This document shows, piece by piece, positions 37,621 through 46,179 of a stretch of 64,000 nt of DNA. Made by a program: the position numbers and the translations under genes. The DNA is from Poriferisodalis sp965208895 (lineage in GTDB: Bacteria > Actinomycetota > Acidimicrobiia > Acidimicrobiales > Poriferisodalaceae), in assembly GCF_965208895.1 (NCBI RefSeq), contig NZ_OZ242363.1:2294001-2358000 (forward strand), given 5' to 3'. Positions within the stretch are counted from its first letter, which is position 1, and the number at the start of each line of letters is the position of its first letter. The notes beneath the pieces are model-generated. The model searched no databases. It saw only the letters and a program-made list of their open reading frames with translations, and was not told the DNA's origin.

Positions 37621-38156
37621 GGTTCCGAGCCTCCTGCTTGGATTAACTGGTGTCCGAGCACCGGGCCTGGTGGCACCGATCTCCCGCTTGTCATGTAGAA
37701 CCGCTGCAGGACGTTTCCTGTGACACGGCAACCCACAAGGGTACGGAATCGTTCCCGGCTGCACAATGCCCGCAATAGCGCGATACAGCGGTGCAGTCAG
37801 AGATCCTCTCGCACCCGGGCGTCGTCGCGAACGGGATCAGATCGCTGAGCGAACACCGCGCCGGCCTGATGGTGGGTGTCCGGTGCGAGACATATACGCC
37901 GCGATCGCGGGTCGCCGAGCTGGGTGAAATGGTGCTCGCACTCCGGGAACGGTGTCTGAGGCAACCGTCGGCCGCCTCGTGGCCATGCCGGCGATGCCGG
38001 ACCTTTCGACAAGCTCGTCGGAACGCGAATGCTCGAGTCCGGCGGGTCCGGACGCGAAGGAGCCCCGGGGCGGGTGCCCCGGGGCTCTTTCGTTGTCGGT
38101 CTTTGCCGGTCAGGCGGTCAGGCCGCCCGAGCGGTTCAGGTCAACTGTGCAACTTG
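37621..38156. other. Spacer between the two CWB2 direct repeats
   Basis: The part 37627-37868 is unique sequence holding the promoter and AGGAGG ribosome-binding site of gene A. From 37869 the second repeat unit begins with the shared 3' flank and terminator of gene B. I find no gene here. A plus-strand frame across the region only mirrors the CWB2 genes. Confidence 0.5.
38060..38087. terminator. Rho-independent-type hairpin after CWB2 gene B
   Basis: Identical 12-bp GAGCCCCGGGGC/GCCCCGGGGCTC stem as in cassettes A and C, about 70 bases past the minus-strand stop of gene B. Confidence 0.75.
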
Positions 38157-41132
38157 CTAGTTGCGGGCCTTGATGCTGCTGGTTTGGGAGATGCGGACCT
38201 GCGAAGCGCCGTTGCGGCCTTGGTCGACTTTCGCGTTGGCCGCTGTGGTGTTGACGTCGGCAGCGAAACCGTTCGCGACCGGCGGCACCGCGGGCCGATA
38301 GTTGGTCTCCACAGCAGTGGTGCCCGGGTTGTCGGCTTGGAGCCGTGCCCCGGCGTCAGTGGTGATCAGGTCACGTGCCTTGGGCAGGTTCTTCACCAAG
38401 GCGGTCTCGCCCTCATAACGCACGATCCTCGCCGGCGCAGCGAAACCGTCGGACGGATCGGATGCGGAAAGGCCGAGGCCGCCACCGGCAGTGCCGGCGG
38501 TGATGGTGCCGTCGTCGGCGATGGTGCCCCCGTCGACGTCAGCACGGATGCCGCTGGCGTCGTTGGTGGTGCCCGCACGGTGAGCTGCGTTGGCCAGCAC
38601 GTCGGCCAGCAGAGCCTCGTGGCTGACGCTGTCGACGTAACCGTTGAACCGGACCTCGATCGCGAACTGGGTGCGGCCTGTGCCGTTGGAGGCAGCCACG
38701 ACATCGCGTGGAGGCGTTTCGCCTGTCACCAGGCCCAGCGCAATCGCGGACCCATGGCCGCCGTTGGGCCCGGCGGTCGCCGCCTCACTGCAGTCGGCGA
38801 AGCCCGCGGAGAAGCGCGCGTCGAAGTCGGCGTTCGCCTCCAAAGCGGCGAGCAGGTCGCCCAACGTGGCTGTCGCGGGGCCGTTCACGAACCGCACCGT
38901 CACCCGCTGGCCCCTGGTGTCGACGCGCACGTCGATGTCCAGCGGCTTGGCTGCACTGTGAGTGCTGACCCGGTCGAACACCATCGTCCAGCCGTTGCCC
39001 GCAGCCCCAGCAGCGTCGCCGTCGGCCTTGGCCCGGATCGTGATCCCGGCGCCGTCGGTTGCGACGCCGCCGACGAGCCCGTCGGGCACCGGCCACGAGT
39101 TCTGCACGCTGTGCTTGAGGCTGCTCATCAGCACCGAGGTGATGCGCGGGCTCGCCTGCGGCCTGATCGCCGTGCCCGAGGTCCCCGCGTTGCCGTTGGC
39201 CAGCGGGCGGGCCGTGTCGCTGATCACGCCCGGCTTGACGACAAGCCTGTCACCCACCGCCAAAGGACGGCCGATCTCCACCGTCGCCGCGAAGCGCTTG
39301 TTGGACTCCGCGGTGGTCGCCGTGTGAGTGACGCCGTTCGCCGTGATGACGTTCGTTGTTGTGGTTCCCACGCCCGCCGCCGGCACGAAGGTGAAGTCAT
39401 CAGCATCGAGGCTGCTGTTTGCGGCCATCACCGGGAACCCGCCGGCGTCGCTGAAGGTCACCGCGAAGCCGTTGACATCCTGGTTGGTCACACCGGTTGC
39501 TGCTGTGCCGTCCGCGTTCGCGGGCGCAATGGCAAGAACCGTCACCGCGGGCCGCGTGCGATCAGCAGGCGGAGCCTGCACCGTCGTCGAGGCCGGCTCA
39601 ACAGTGCGCCTGTCGCTGCCGGTGCCGAATGTATGAGTCGCGTGACGCACGACCGAGATCGTGTCGCCGCTACGCAGATGCTGACCAAGCGTCACGTCGA
39701 TCCTGCGCTGGTCGCACACCCGGCCAGGGTTCGCCGTCGCAGCCAACACCACCGCCGGGACGCCGTTGATCTCGATGATGTCCTGCAGCTTCGCCAAATC
39801 AGGCTCCACATCATCACTGAAATACAGCGAGATCCTCGGACCGGTCTCGCTGCCCGACGTGCGAACAACCGCAGTCGTGTCGGGCCGCACCGGGTCGTCC
39901 GCGTTGATCGACCCGTCAGCGTTGGTGTCCGTGTTGGCGCCGATCTGCACAGTGAGCGCACCCGAGGAAGCTGCCGCAGCCAAAGCGGCATCCATCGTGG
40001 CCTCGCTGACCGCAGCAGTGCCGCCGATCGCGACGATGCCGAGATTCAGCTTGTCGGCGCCGACGGCCTTGGGCGTCGCGGCGAGGTAGTCGCTCACCGA
40101 AGCCGGAAGACTGTCACCGACAACCAGCGGCGAAACCAAGAAACCGCCCGCAAGGCTCGACGCGAGCACCGGAGCGCCGACCACGCCGTCAGGGTTGCCG
40201 CGAACCAGTGCGACCATGTTGTTCGACACGAGGCCCAAGGCGTCGCCGCAGCCGTTGCCGGCCATCTGCGCCAAAGCGACCGACGCAGCCGAAGCGGAGT
40301 CGCCTTCGACCCGGTCCACGGTGTCGACGCCGAGCGTGGTCAGCGCCGAAGCGACACCAGCCGACACAGCGCCGGTGCCGCCGACGATCTGGACATGCTC
40401 CACATCGTTCGCGGTGATGTACTCCGCAGTCGCGTCAGGCAGCTCGTCGGCCGCCGTCATCAGCACCGGAAGCTGCAGCCGGTACGCGACCGTCTGCACT
40501 GCCACGCCGAACGCCAAAGCGTCGCTGCTGCCGTTGATCAGCACAGCGCTCACCGCGCCAGTGCCGCACCACGACGACTCAACGTCGATCATCGACGCGA
40601 TCGCCGCGGCAGTCGCATACCGGTCATCGCCCGCGACGCGCGTCGCAGTCGGACTCGCGTTCAGGGCTTCGATGGAAGTCAACACCGAGTCGGCCACAGC
40701 AGCAGAACCGCCCAGCACATACACCGTGCTGACGCCGTAATCCTCGATGAAATCAGCGACGCCGCCATGCAAGCTGTCCGTAGCGGTCAGCAGGATCGGA
40801 GCGTCCACATAGCCAGCCAAGCCGGCAACCGAGATCGAATCGACCAGACTCACACCCGACGCAACGAACGCAGTCGGCACCGCGCCCAGACCGCCCTTGG
40901 AGTTGGCGAAATTCTTCGCCAGCCGCAGCGCCGTGTCATAACGATCCTGCCCCGCGAACTCACGAACCATCGCCGTGGCCGCATTGCTGTCGTGATCGAT
41001 CTTCACCTCAAAAGAAGTGTTCGCAGCCTGAGCCGGCGACGCCGCCACGACCGCAAGCACCGATGCTGCGAGCATCGACGCCAAGATCGCCGCGAGCGAA
41101 CGCCTACCACGCCGCTTCGTTCGAATAGTCAA
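38157..41132 (-). CDS. CWB2 cell-wall-binding-repeat surface protein, copy B
   Basis: The protein is the same as copy A over all 991 residues as far as I can compare: TTG start, Arg/Lys-rich n-region, SPAQA signal cleavage site, three CWB2 repeats and C-terminus SSIKARN. The TTG at 41132 is preceded by AAGGAG with a 10-base spacer. Because the promoter-side sequence differs from copy A and resembles that of pseudogene C, copy B may be regulated like the ancestral cassette. Two identical 3-kb genes in tandem invite recombination that deletes or amplifies one. Confidence 0.88.
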   Translation of the reverse strand: MTIRTKRRGRRSLAAILASMLAASVLAVVAASPAQAANTSFEVKIDHDSNAATAMVREFAGQDRYDTALRLAKNFANSKGGLGAVPTAFVASGVSLVDSISVAGLAGYVDAPILLTATDSLHGGVADFIEDYGVSTVYVLGGSAAVADSVLTSIEALNASPTATRVAGDDRYATAAAIASMIDVESSWCGTGAVSAVLINGSSDALAFGVAVQTVAYRLQLPVLMTAADELPDATAEYITANDVEHVQIVGGTGAVSAGVASALTTLGVDTVDRVEGDSASAASVALAQMAGNGCGDALGLVSNNMVALVRGNPDGVVGAPVLASSLAGGFLVSPLVVGDSLPASVSDYLAATPKAVGADKLNLGIVAIGGTAAVSEATMDAALAAAASSGALTVQIGANTDTNADGSINADDPVRPDTTAVVRTSGSETGPRISLYFSDDVEPDLAKLQDIIEINGVPAVVLAATANPGRVCDQRRIDVTLGQHLRSGDTISVVRHATHTFGTGSDRRTVEPASTTVQAPPADRTRPAVTVLAIAPANADGTAATGVTNQDVNGFAVTFSDAGGFPVMAANSSLDADDFTFVPAAGVGTTTTNVITANGVTHTATTAESNKRFAATVEIGRPLAVGDRLVVKPGVISDTARPLANGNAGTSGTAIRPQASPRITSVLMSSLKHSVQNSWPVPDGLVGGVATDGAGITIRAKADGDAAGAAGNGWTMVFDRVSTHSAAKPLDIDVRVDTRGQRVTVRFVNGPATATLGDLLAALEANADFDARFSAGFADCSEAATAGPNGGHGSAIALGLVTGETPPRDVVAASNGTGRTQFAIEVRFNGYVDSVSHEALLADVLANAAHRAGTTNDASGIRADVDGGTIADDGTITAGTAGGGLGLSASDPSDGFAAPARIVRYEGETALVKNLPKARDLITTDAGARLQADNPGTTAVETNYRPAVPPVANGFAADVNTTAANAKVDQGRNGASQVRISQTSSIKARN

Positions 41133-41584
41133 GGTTCCTGTTCTCCTTGTTCTGCATGGCGGGAGATGCTCCCGCCCGAGCATGTCAAACCCCGCGTCGC
41201 CGCGGTTTGTGACAGCGCCGACCGGTTGGAGGGCCCATCGCGGCACTTGCGCACGCGATCAGCCCCACCTGCTTGTTCCGTCTACGCGAAGTACACGGAA
41301 CAAGGCCAGTGTAACGGCCTTCGCCGCCGCGTCATAGGGGGAATTTCGCCCCTCGCCACCGGCGCTGCGAGGTTCGAGGACGTCGGCCCTGCGGGTTGGC
41401 TCAGCCGTGGCATCACGTACACAGCGACCGAGGCACCCGCCTGATCACGCTGCCGATCGCAGGCGCAGACCCGAACATCTGCAGACCCAGCAGCCTCCCC
41501 AACAATGCAGGCCACGAGATGCCCCGCTTGGTGCCTGCGGCGGAGCTCCGTTGCGCTGCCCCCGACGCGGCACGGGGCGGGCCG
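41133..41584. other. Spacer with a remnant of the small coiled-coil/TM gene family
   Basis: On the minus strand 41396-41470 would read CACDRQRDQAG and then VAVYVMPRLS. This parallels the N-terminal CACDW..EQADATVAEYVMSR of the intact protein at 56618-56980 and a similar fragment at 51170-51245. It has no start or continuation and is debris. The rest, upstream of CWB2 gene B, presumably holds its promoter. Confidence 0.45.
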
Positions 41585-42130
41585 CTACCGATGCGTATGG
41601 GTGTTCTGGACGGCCTCGAGACGCGCGAGCCGGTCTGTGTGATCCAGCAGAATCTCGTTGATGTCCGCCAAGCGATCGTCGATCTGAGTGAACCGGGCAT
41701 CGACCTGGGCGAACCGATCGTCGATCTGAGCGAACCGGGCATCGACCTGGGTGAACCGGCTGTCCATCTGAGCGAAGCCGCGGTTCATGTCGTCCCGCAG
41801 CGCATTGAAGCCCGCCGAGGCGAACACGAACACGCCGCCGATCAACGCCACGGTCACCGCGACCAGCACAGGCACCAGCGGCGAACGCCGCTCAACACCA
41901 GCCCCGGTCCTGACGGCCCCGGGCGTCTCGGACACCGCCGACACGCCCTCACCCGACGGCGACACCGCAGGCCTGCCCGACCCAGCCCCAGCCCCAGCGT
42001 CACCGGCCACAGCCGAATCGCTCATGACGGGGGCACCGGAGGCCGAACCAAGTGCGTCAGCGGCACTCGCGGGGTCATCCTGTTCAGCCGGCGGGGTCAT
42101 GGCGGCGGTCGTCTCGACGGGAACGGTCAT
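41585..42130 (-). CDS. Single-pass membrane protein with heptad-repeat coiled coil, paralog 1
   Basis: From the ATG at 42130 the product is 181 residues. It has a Pro/Ala/Glu-rich N-terminal stretch, one transmembrane helix (LVPVLVAVTVALIGGVFVF), and then a perfect seven-residue repeat (FAQMDSR FTQVDAR FAQIDDR and so on) ending in HTDRLARLEAV. The DNA shows the same 21-base periodicity. The protein should form a membrane-anchored parallel coiled coil, as in DUF1640-like or t-SNARE-like bacterial proteins. Close relatives lie at 51354-51839 and 55824-56393. An in-frame extension to 42262 (LGNRLMGVGWVGYVG) is conserved upstream of the third paralog, so the true start could be there. Function unknown. 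Confidence 0.6.
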   Translation of the reverse strand: MTVPVETTAAMTPPAEQDDPASAADALGSASGAPVMSDSAVAGDAGAGAGSGRPAVSPSGEGVSAVSETPGAVRTGAGVERRSPLVPVLVAVTVALIGGVFVFASAGFNALRDDMNRGFAQMDSRFTQVDARFAQIDDRFAQVDARFTQIDDRLADINEILLDHTDRLARLEAVQNTHTHR

Positions 42131-42355
42131 CGGGCCTCGCTGTTCGTCGCGGCGCTTGACAGCGCACGTTCGGTTCTGATTCGGTCGCCGCACAAGCCGG
42201 GCAACGAGGCAGGACCCAACATAGCCAACCCACCCCACGCCCATCAATCGATTTCCCAGCACGACACCGGCAAGCAGGGCACCCCGCGGCTGCTGGGCAA
42301 CTCGTCTTCGACTCAGACGCTGCCGTGCCGTCCAGCATCGGCCCGGTGGCTCTGC

Positions 42356-42421
42356 TCAGCCGCGCAGCCACTCCAGGATCGCTGCGGCGCCCGCGAACAG
42401 CACGACGACCTCCACCGGCAG
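42356..42421 (-). pseudogene. C-terminal fragment of the small coiled-coil/TM family
   Basis: The last codons LPVEVVVLFAGAAAILEWLRG, given here as a 21-residue idea in two parts (LPVEVVVLFAG and AAAILEWLRG), match the C-terminal membrane helix of the protein at 56618-56980. Upstream the sequence switches to a transposase remnant on the other strand, so only the tail survives. Confidence 0.6.
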
Positions 42422-42435
42422 CGCCGGCGCCGGGT

Positions 42436-42690
42436 GCTGTTGGTGAACGAGACCTCGATGCGCAAGCGGCACCGGTACGTGACGGTGCCCGTGAACGGCA
42501 ACACCGGCGAGGTGCTCGCCATGGTGCCCCAGCGCCACGGCGCAGCACTCAGTGGCCATCCGGCTGCTCAGGGACCCAAAATGGTGCCGCTGCGTGAAGG
42601 TAATGGTGTCCAACGGCTCGGCGGCACACAAGGCAGCCATCGAGGCGCGCCCGCGCAGCATCACTCCATCCTTGTATCCAAGATCAGGAG
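42436..42690 (+). pseudogene. ISL3-like transposase fragment of a second subgroup
   Basis: The plus strand encodes VNETSMRKRHRYVTVPV, then NTGEVLAMVPQRHGAALSG. In another frame from about 42575 it gives PKWCRCVKVMVSNGSAAHKA. This is the region after the first catalytic Asp of ISL3 transposases (here Asn replaces the Asp of DETS), in a subgroup distinct from the three large ISL3 copies. A frameshift near 42575-42580 and missing ends show it is debris. Confidence 0.65.
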
Positions 42691-42729
42691 TCTGCAACCA
42701 ACCCAGAGCGCTTCGTTCTCGCGGAATAA

Positions 42730-43584
42730 TCAGGGCGGGTTGAGTGCTCGGGACAGCCCTCTCACAGCCAGCGCAGCGATTTCACCGGCCCGGTGTGATG
42801 CCGACAGTTGGCCGAGCTCGTCGGTCTCAAGCCCTGTCATCCCGGGATCCCACCCCGATGCAGCAGCTACTTCTTCAAGCTCCACCACTGCTCGGTCGAC
42901 TCGGACGTCGTCGGGCCGTTGCGGGAAGTCGTCGGGCGCCCAGCCGAGGTCGTCTATCCCGAGATGACGCGCCGCCAACGCAGCTGCGCCGCCGAAGCCC
43001 GCGGATACGAACAAGGGCTGCTTACGGGCCACAGTGATGATCGCTTCCTCGAGGATCCCCGGCATCGATCCCGCGAACGTGGACAGTTTGCCGCCCAGCA
43101 GCACACGCGCGTCGGTGATGGTCACCATGTGGCGCCGAAGTGCGCTGTATGCGGGGGGCTTGGCGGCTTCGTGAGTGTCCTGTGGCTCGGGCGGCTTGGA
43201 CTTCAGGATGTCGAGAACAGGGTTGCCTCGCTCATCCAAGCAGATCACCTGGCCCTTCGAACCCAGTTGTCGATCGATGCCGTCGAGTTCGCTTCGAGAG
43301 AGCTTCCGATGTTCGGGCGCTGCGAGGCACAGCGTCAAGGCGTTGCTGCGACCGTACCGATCTACTTCGTGCAACAGGCATTGCGTGAATCCGGAAGGCC
43401 GGATCCTGCCTCCGTAGACCAGCGAGCCCCCGCCGACGAGTACGGCGCGAGCGATCTCCCCGATGGCAAGTTCTGCGTGCGCCTTCGCCAGCCCAAGGCG
43501 AGGTAGATCGTCGCTGTCGGAGACTGAAATACCGACTCGCACGCCGTCCAACGCCCTTGTCGGGATCAGGCCCTGCGACGGCAT
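42730..43584 (-). CDS. SLOG-domain nucleotide-sensor protein of a TIR-linked cluster
   Basis: This 284-residue protein starts ALDGVRVGISVSDSDDLPRLG, followed by EIARAVLVGGGSLVYGGRI. Later come RVLLGGKLSTFAGSMPGILEEA and QPLFVSAGFGGAAALAA. A Rossmann-like fold with GGG-x-x-x-YGG and a PGxxEE helix is the signature of SLOG domains (LOG/DprA-related), in particular those associated with SIR2 and TIR proteins, where they bind NAD-derived signals. It overlaps the TIR gene by one base (TGATG), so both are co-translated. In classical Thoeris the SLOG is fused to a SIR2 effector; here it is free-standing. No membrane segments. Confidence 0.75.
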   Translation of the reverse strand: MPSQGLIPTRALDGVRVGISVSDSDDLPRLGLAKAHAELAIGEIARAVLVGGGSLVYGGRIRPSGFTQCLLHEVDRYGRSNALTLCLAAPEHRKLSRSELDGIDRQLGSKGQVICLDERGNPVLDILKSKPPEPQDTHEAAKPPAYSALRRHMVTITDARVLLGGKLSTFAGSMPGILEEAIITVARKQPLFVSAGFGGAAALAARHLGIDDLGWAPDDFPQRPDDVRVDRAVVELEEVAAASGWDPGMTGLETDELGQLSASHRAGEIAALAVRGLSRALNPP

Positions 43585-44831
43585 CAGAGAGTCCCTCCTC
43601 CGCGGCTCGCGTAGGTCCGCGGCGTGACCACGTCGACACGCGCTGCGGCGCCTGCGACCTCGAAGAGCTGATCGATGACATCGGACTCATCGGGTCCCAG
43701 CGGTGGGTCCGGGTGCATCACAAGGATCGGGTCGTCTTCCATGATCCGCGCACTGTTCTCGAGCAACCACCGAATGGCTGTCGCAGGCTCGGGCGCATAC
43801 GGCGGCGCCCAATCGATGCCGCCCAGGCGAAGCTCCTCGCCTTGAGCGTTCCAAATCGCCCGTCGCAGTGCCCCGTCGACCAACAAGTTCAGCGCAGCCT
43901 CGACGCTGCGACGCCTCGAGCCGTCGTCCCGGTCGTCGTAGCGCACTGCCGGCACATGATCCATGAGGAATGACCCCCGCTCGTCTCGATCGCGGACGGC
44001 GTTGAGCGTCACTACCGGCATGCTGTTTTGCTTGGCGGTTAGGAATTCCTTCTGGCACCACTCGCGGCCGGCGTACAGGTCTGTGCGGATCGCCAGCAAC
44101 GCGCTTGAAGCGGCGTTTGCCCGCAGTTCGCGGCCCCAGTCGGTTCCGGGTAGCACGTCAGAAGTATCGAAGTACGGCCTCAGATGCGTGTCTCCGATGG
44201 TTGAACGCACGAGTTTCACGACTTCGTCGACGTAATCGGGTTCCTCAGCGATCGAATGACGCTTCGTGTGACTGATGAAGACCGTCAGTCGGTCGCCGAA
44301 CGGGTCATTGACAATCTGGGCGACTGCTTGCGAGACCTCACGGCACAGCACCGCGGGATCTTCAACACTCGCCGAGTCGAGATGTTGGAGATCACCGAGC
44401 ATGTCAACCAGCGTTCCGTCAACTGTCCCGGGCAACCGAATCGGGAAGACGCCGACGATCTCTGGTGACGCGTCAGCCGCCGCCCGAAGCTCCGTGAGGT
44501 AGGTCCGCCAACTGGACTGCGAGTCCTCTACGGCCCGGGCGAGACGTACACCGACAACGGGCAGGACTGCCGTCACACGAGCCGCCCACAGGTCGTGAGG
44601 TAGCGCTACCTGGCATGGGAGAGGCCGCGGTGCGTCGGAGTCGTGACCCCACGGAGCAGACCTCGCGTAGACCTCGACGGCACCGCCGGTGAGGCCTGAG
44701 TACGGGGTGCCGCGAAAGTGCTCCAACAGGGTGTCGGCGAGTTGGACGCCCTCAGCATCATCGGGGTGCCAGACGACGTAGATCTCGAGCACCGGCGGGA
44801 GCACGGCGTAATCGTACGAAAGTTGTCGCAC
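43584..44831 (-). CDS. Double TIR-domain protein
   Basis: The product has 415 residues. Residues 182-290 are a TIR domain: LTVFISHTKRHS, then YFDTSDVLPGTDWGREL, then DLYAGREWCQKEF, with the catalytic-type Glu at 262 in the WCxxE motif. Residues 14-115 form a second, more divergent TIR-like fold (LEIYVVWHPDDAEGV, VEVYARSAPWG, SSWRTYLTEL). The C-terminal 120 residues contain a PP-x-Y-x-P motif and resemble no domain I know. TIR enzymes cleave NAD or make signalling ADP-ribose derivatives. The GTG at 44831 is only 40 bases from the divergent ThsB-like gene; the GTG at 44804 is an alternative start. It is likely the effector or second signalling enzyme of the cluster. Confidence 0.8.
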   Translation of the reverse strand: MRQLSYDYAVLPPVLEIYVVWHPDDAEGVQLADTLLEHFRGTPYSGLTGGAVEVYARSAPWGHDSDAPRPLPCQVALPHDLWAARVTAVLPVVGVRLARAVEDSQSSWRTYLTELRAAADASPEIVGVFPIRLPGTVDGTLVDMLGDLQHLDSASVEDPAVLCREVSQAVAQIVNDPFGDRLTVFISHTKRHSIAEEPDYVDEVVKLVRSTIGDTHLRPYFDTSDVLPGTDWGRELRANAASSALLAIRTDLYAGREWCQKEFLTAKQNSMPVVTLNAVRDRDERGSFLMDHVPAVRYDDRDDGSRRRSVEAALNLLVDGALRRAIWNAQGEELRLGGIDWAPPYAPEPATAIRWLLENSARIMEDDPILVMHPDPPLGPDESDVIDQLFEVAGAAARVDVVTPRTYASRGGGTL

Positions 44832-44871
44832 CCCCTACGTAACCTCGGAGGTGACGGACTGAGGAGGTCTC

Positions 44872-45345
44872 ATGAGCGAAGTCCACAACGTGTTCATCAG
44901 CCACCGGCATGAGGACGACCACCACAACGCCAATTTCAAGCGACTGATGGACGGCAAGGACGTTCAGATACGGGACTCATCGATCACGAGCGACCGGCCC
45001 AACCAGGCACGTAGCCCCGAGTACATCAAGTCGGCGATCCTCGCGCCTCGGATCCAGTGGGCTGGCAAGCTTGTCGTCATCATCACGCCCGATACGAAAA
45101 ACCACGACTGGGTCGCTTGGGAGATCGAATACGCCAACAAACTGCCATCGGACAAGCTGATCATCGGCGTGTGGGCACCGGGCTCCGCTGGCTGTGAGGA
45201 GCCGGAGCCGCTCAAGAGGTACGCCGACGCGATTGTCCCATGGGACCCAGCGAAGATCCTCGCAGCGTTCAACGGCGAGCGGATTTTCGAGAATGCGCAA
45301 GGCGTGCCGCGACTTGCTCAGCCCATCAAACGGATCGGTTGCTAG
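44872..45345 (+). CDS. thsB: ThsB-like TIR protein (Thoeris)
   Basis: The 157-residue protein is preceded by GAGGAGG four bases before the ATG. It reads VHNVFISHRHEDDHHNANF at the start, then IRDSSITSDRP, then YIKSAIL, KLVVIITPDT and WVAWEIEYA near residues 80-88. These are the features of the ThsB/DUF1863 (MTH538-type) TIR-like family, with the catalytic Glu in WEIE. ThsB proteins sense phage and produce a cyclic ADP-ribose isomer that activates a ThsA effector through its SLOG domain. A free SLOG protein and a TIR protein lie immediately divergent, so a Thoeris-like pathway with a split effector is suggested. Confidence 0.82.
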   Translation: MSEVHNVFISHRHEDDHHNANFKRLMDGKDVQIRDSSITSDRPNQARSPEYIKSAILAPRIQWAGKLVVIITPDTKNHDWVAWEIEYANKLPSDKLIIGVWAPGSAGCEEPEPLKRYADAIVPWDPAKILAAFNGERIFENAQGVPRLAQPIKRIGC

Positions 45346-45348
45346 CCC

Positions 45349-45957
45349 GTGGCTGATCTGTTTGCGTACGTCGTCGTACACGACATTGGCTTCGCGCCCA
45401 ATCCGTTCCATGGTGTGTGCACGCTCGCCACATGCAAGCCACGAATTCGACGCGTCGCGCAGCCCGGCGATTGGTTAGCGGGAATCGGCTCACGGCAAAA
45501 GGGCCAGCACGGTCACCTCGTCTTCGCCATGTTGGTCGAGGAAGTGCTCTCCTACGACAAGTACTGGGATGACCCGCGCTTCCTGCGGAAGAGACCTCAT
45601 CGCGTAGGCAGCCTGAAACAGCTCTACGGTGACAACATCTACCACCGCGCCGCAGATGGCCACACGTGGATACAAGAAGACGGTCGGCACAGCCTTGAGG
45701 ACGGCAGCCCAAACCTCGACCACGTCCGGAAGGACACAAGTGTCCCGCGAGTACTCGCGTCATGCACGTTTGCCTACTACGGCGACAAGGCGGTCAAGAT
45801 CCCAAACGAGTTCCGTTGCTGGGAAGGAAAGGATTATTTCGACAGCGTACGCGACTACCAGCGTAACTTCCCCGAGGACTTGCGAACGGCGTTCACGGCT
45901 TGGCTGGAAACGCAATCTGATGTTGGGGTCGCAGGCGCGCCGCTGGACTGGTCATGA
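45349..45957 (+). CDS. Nmad2-like protein (nucleotide modification associated domain 2)
   Basis: The GTG lies three bases after the ThsB-like stop, so the two form an operon. The 202-residue product begins FAYVVVHDIGFAPNPFHGVC and TLATCKPRIRRVAQPGDW, followed by GQHGHLVFAMLVEEVLSYDKY, KYWDDPRF and YGDNIYH. This matches the Nmad2 family as I remember it. Nmad2 is predicted to bind or process modified nucleotides and is known beside DUF1863/ThsB-like TIR proteins. Conserved His, Asp, Asn and Cys residues cluster in the N-terminal half. Its role here might be to process the nucleotide signal or to detect it. Exact chemistry is unknown. Confidence 0.7.
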   Translation: MADLFAYVVVHDIGFAPNPFHGVCTLATCKPRIRRVAQPGDWLAGIGSRQKGQHGHLVFAMLVEEVLSYDKYWDDPRFLRKRPHRVGSLKQLYGDNIYHRAADGHTWIQEDGRHSLEDGSPNLDHVRKDTSVPRVLASCTFAYYGDKAVKIPNEFRCWEGKDYFDSVRDYQRNFPEDLRTAFTAWLETQSDVGVAGAPLDWS

Positions 45958-46179
45958 CACGGACTATCGCCAAGCGGGTTGTCCTGATCAGCATCGCCTC
46001 GACTGGAGCCCGAGCATCAGCCGACCCTGACCATGCACGAGTGCGGTTGGCGGCTCTGTCGGGTTTCGTAAAACAGAACACACAACACGCGCCAGACAGC
46101 GACGACCGCATCGCTCCCAGCTGAAGACAGTTCCATCTCAGGTGTCGATATTGTTAACGCGGCCTTTACGAGGGAACGC

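Larger units (their letters stand above)
34356..37626. repeat. Direct repeat unit 1 (about 3.27 kb, CWB2 cassette A)
   Basis: From GATGGTGGGTGTCCGG at 34356 to CAAGGTTCC at about 37626 the sequence recurs at a constant offset of 3512 bases. It covers the terminator, the whole CWB2 gene and its TTG start codon, but not the ribosome-binding site or promoter. I noticed one substitution (34839, G, against 38351, C), which is silent. The constant offset and identical translation imply a recent duplication. Confidence 0.9.
37868..41138. repeat. Direct repeat unit 2 (about 3.27 kb, CWB2 cassette B)
   Basis: Counterpart of 34356-37626 at an offset of 3512 bases, nearly identical over its whole length. 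The identity ends within a few bases upstream of the TTG start codon. Gene A has AGGAGGCTCGG upstream, while gene B has AAGGAGAACAGG like pseudogene C, so the leaders are independent. Confidence 0.9.

Noticed and set aside
34357..37698. Plus-strand open frame of 1113 codons opposite CWB2 gene A
   Set aside because: It mirrors the minus-strand gene in a GC-rich sequence, is Arg/His-rich without domains, and the real gene has a signal peptide, CWB2 motifs and AGGAGG.
37791..41444. Plus-strand open frame of 1217 codons opposite CWB2 gene B
   Set aside because: Same reason as for copy A; it runs through the terminator and the divergent leader.
41690..41780. CRISPR-like array in the 21-base repeats
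   Set aside because: There are no spacers: the repeats are head-to-tail codons of a heptad coiled coil and translate cleanly.
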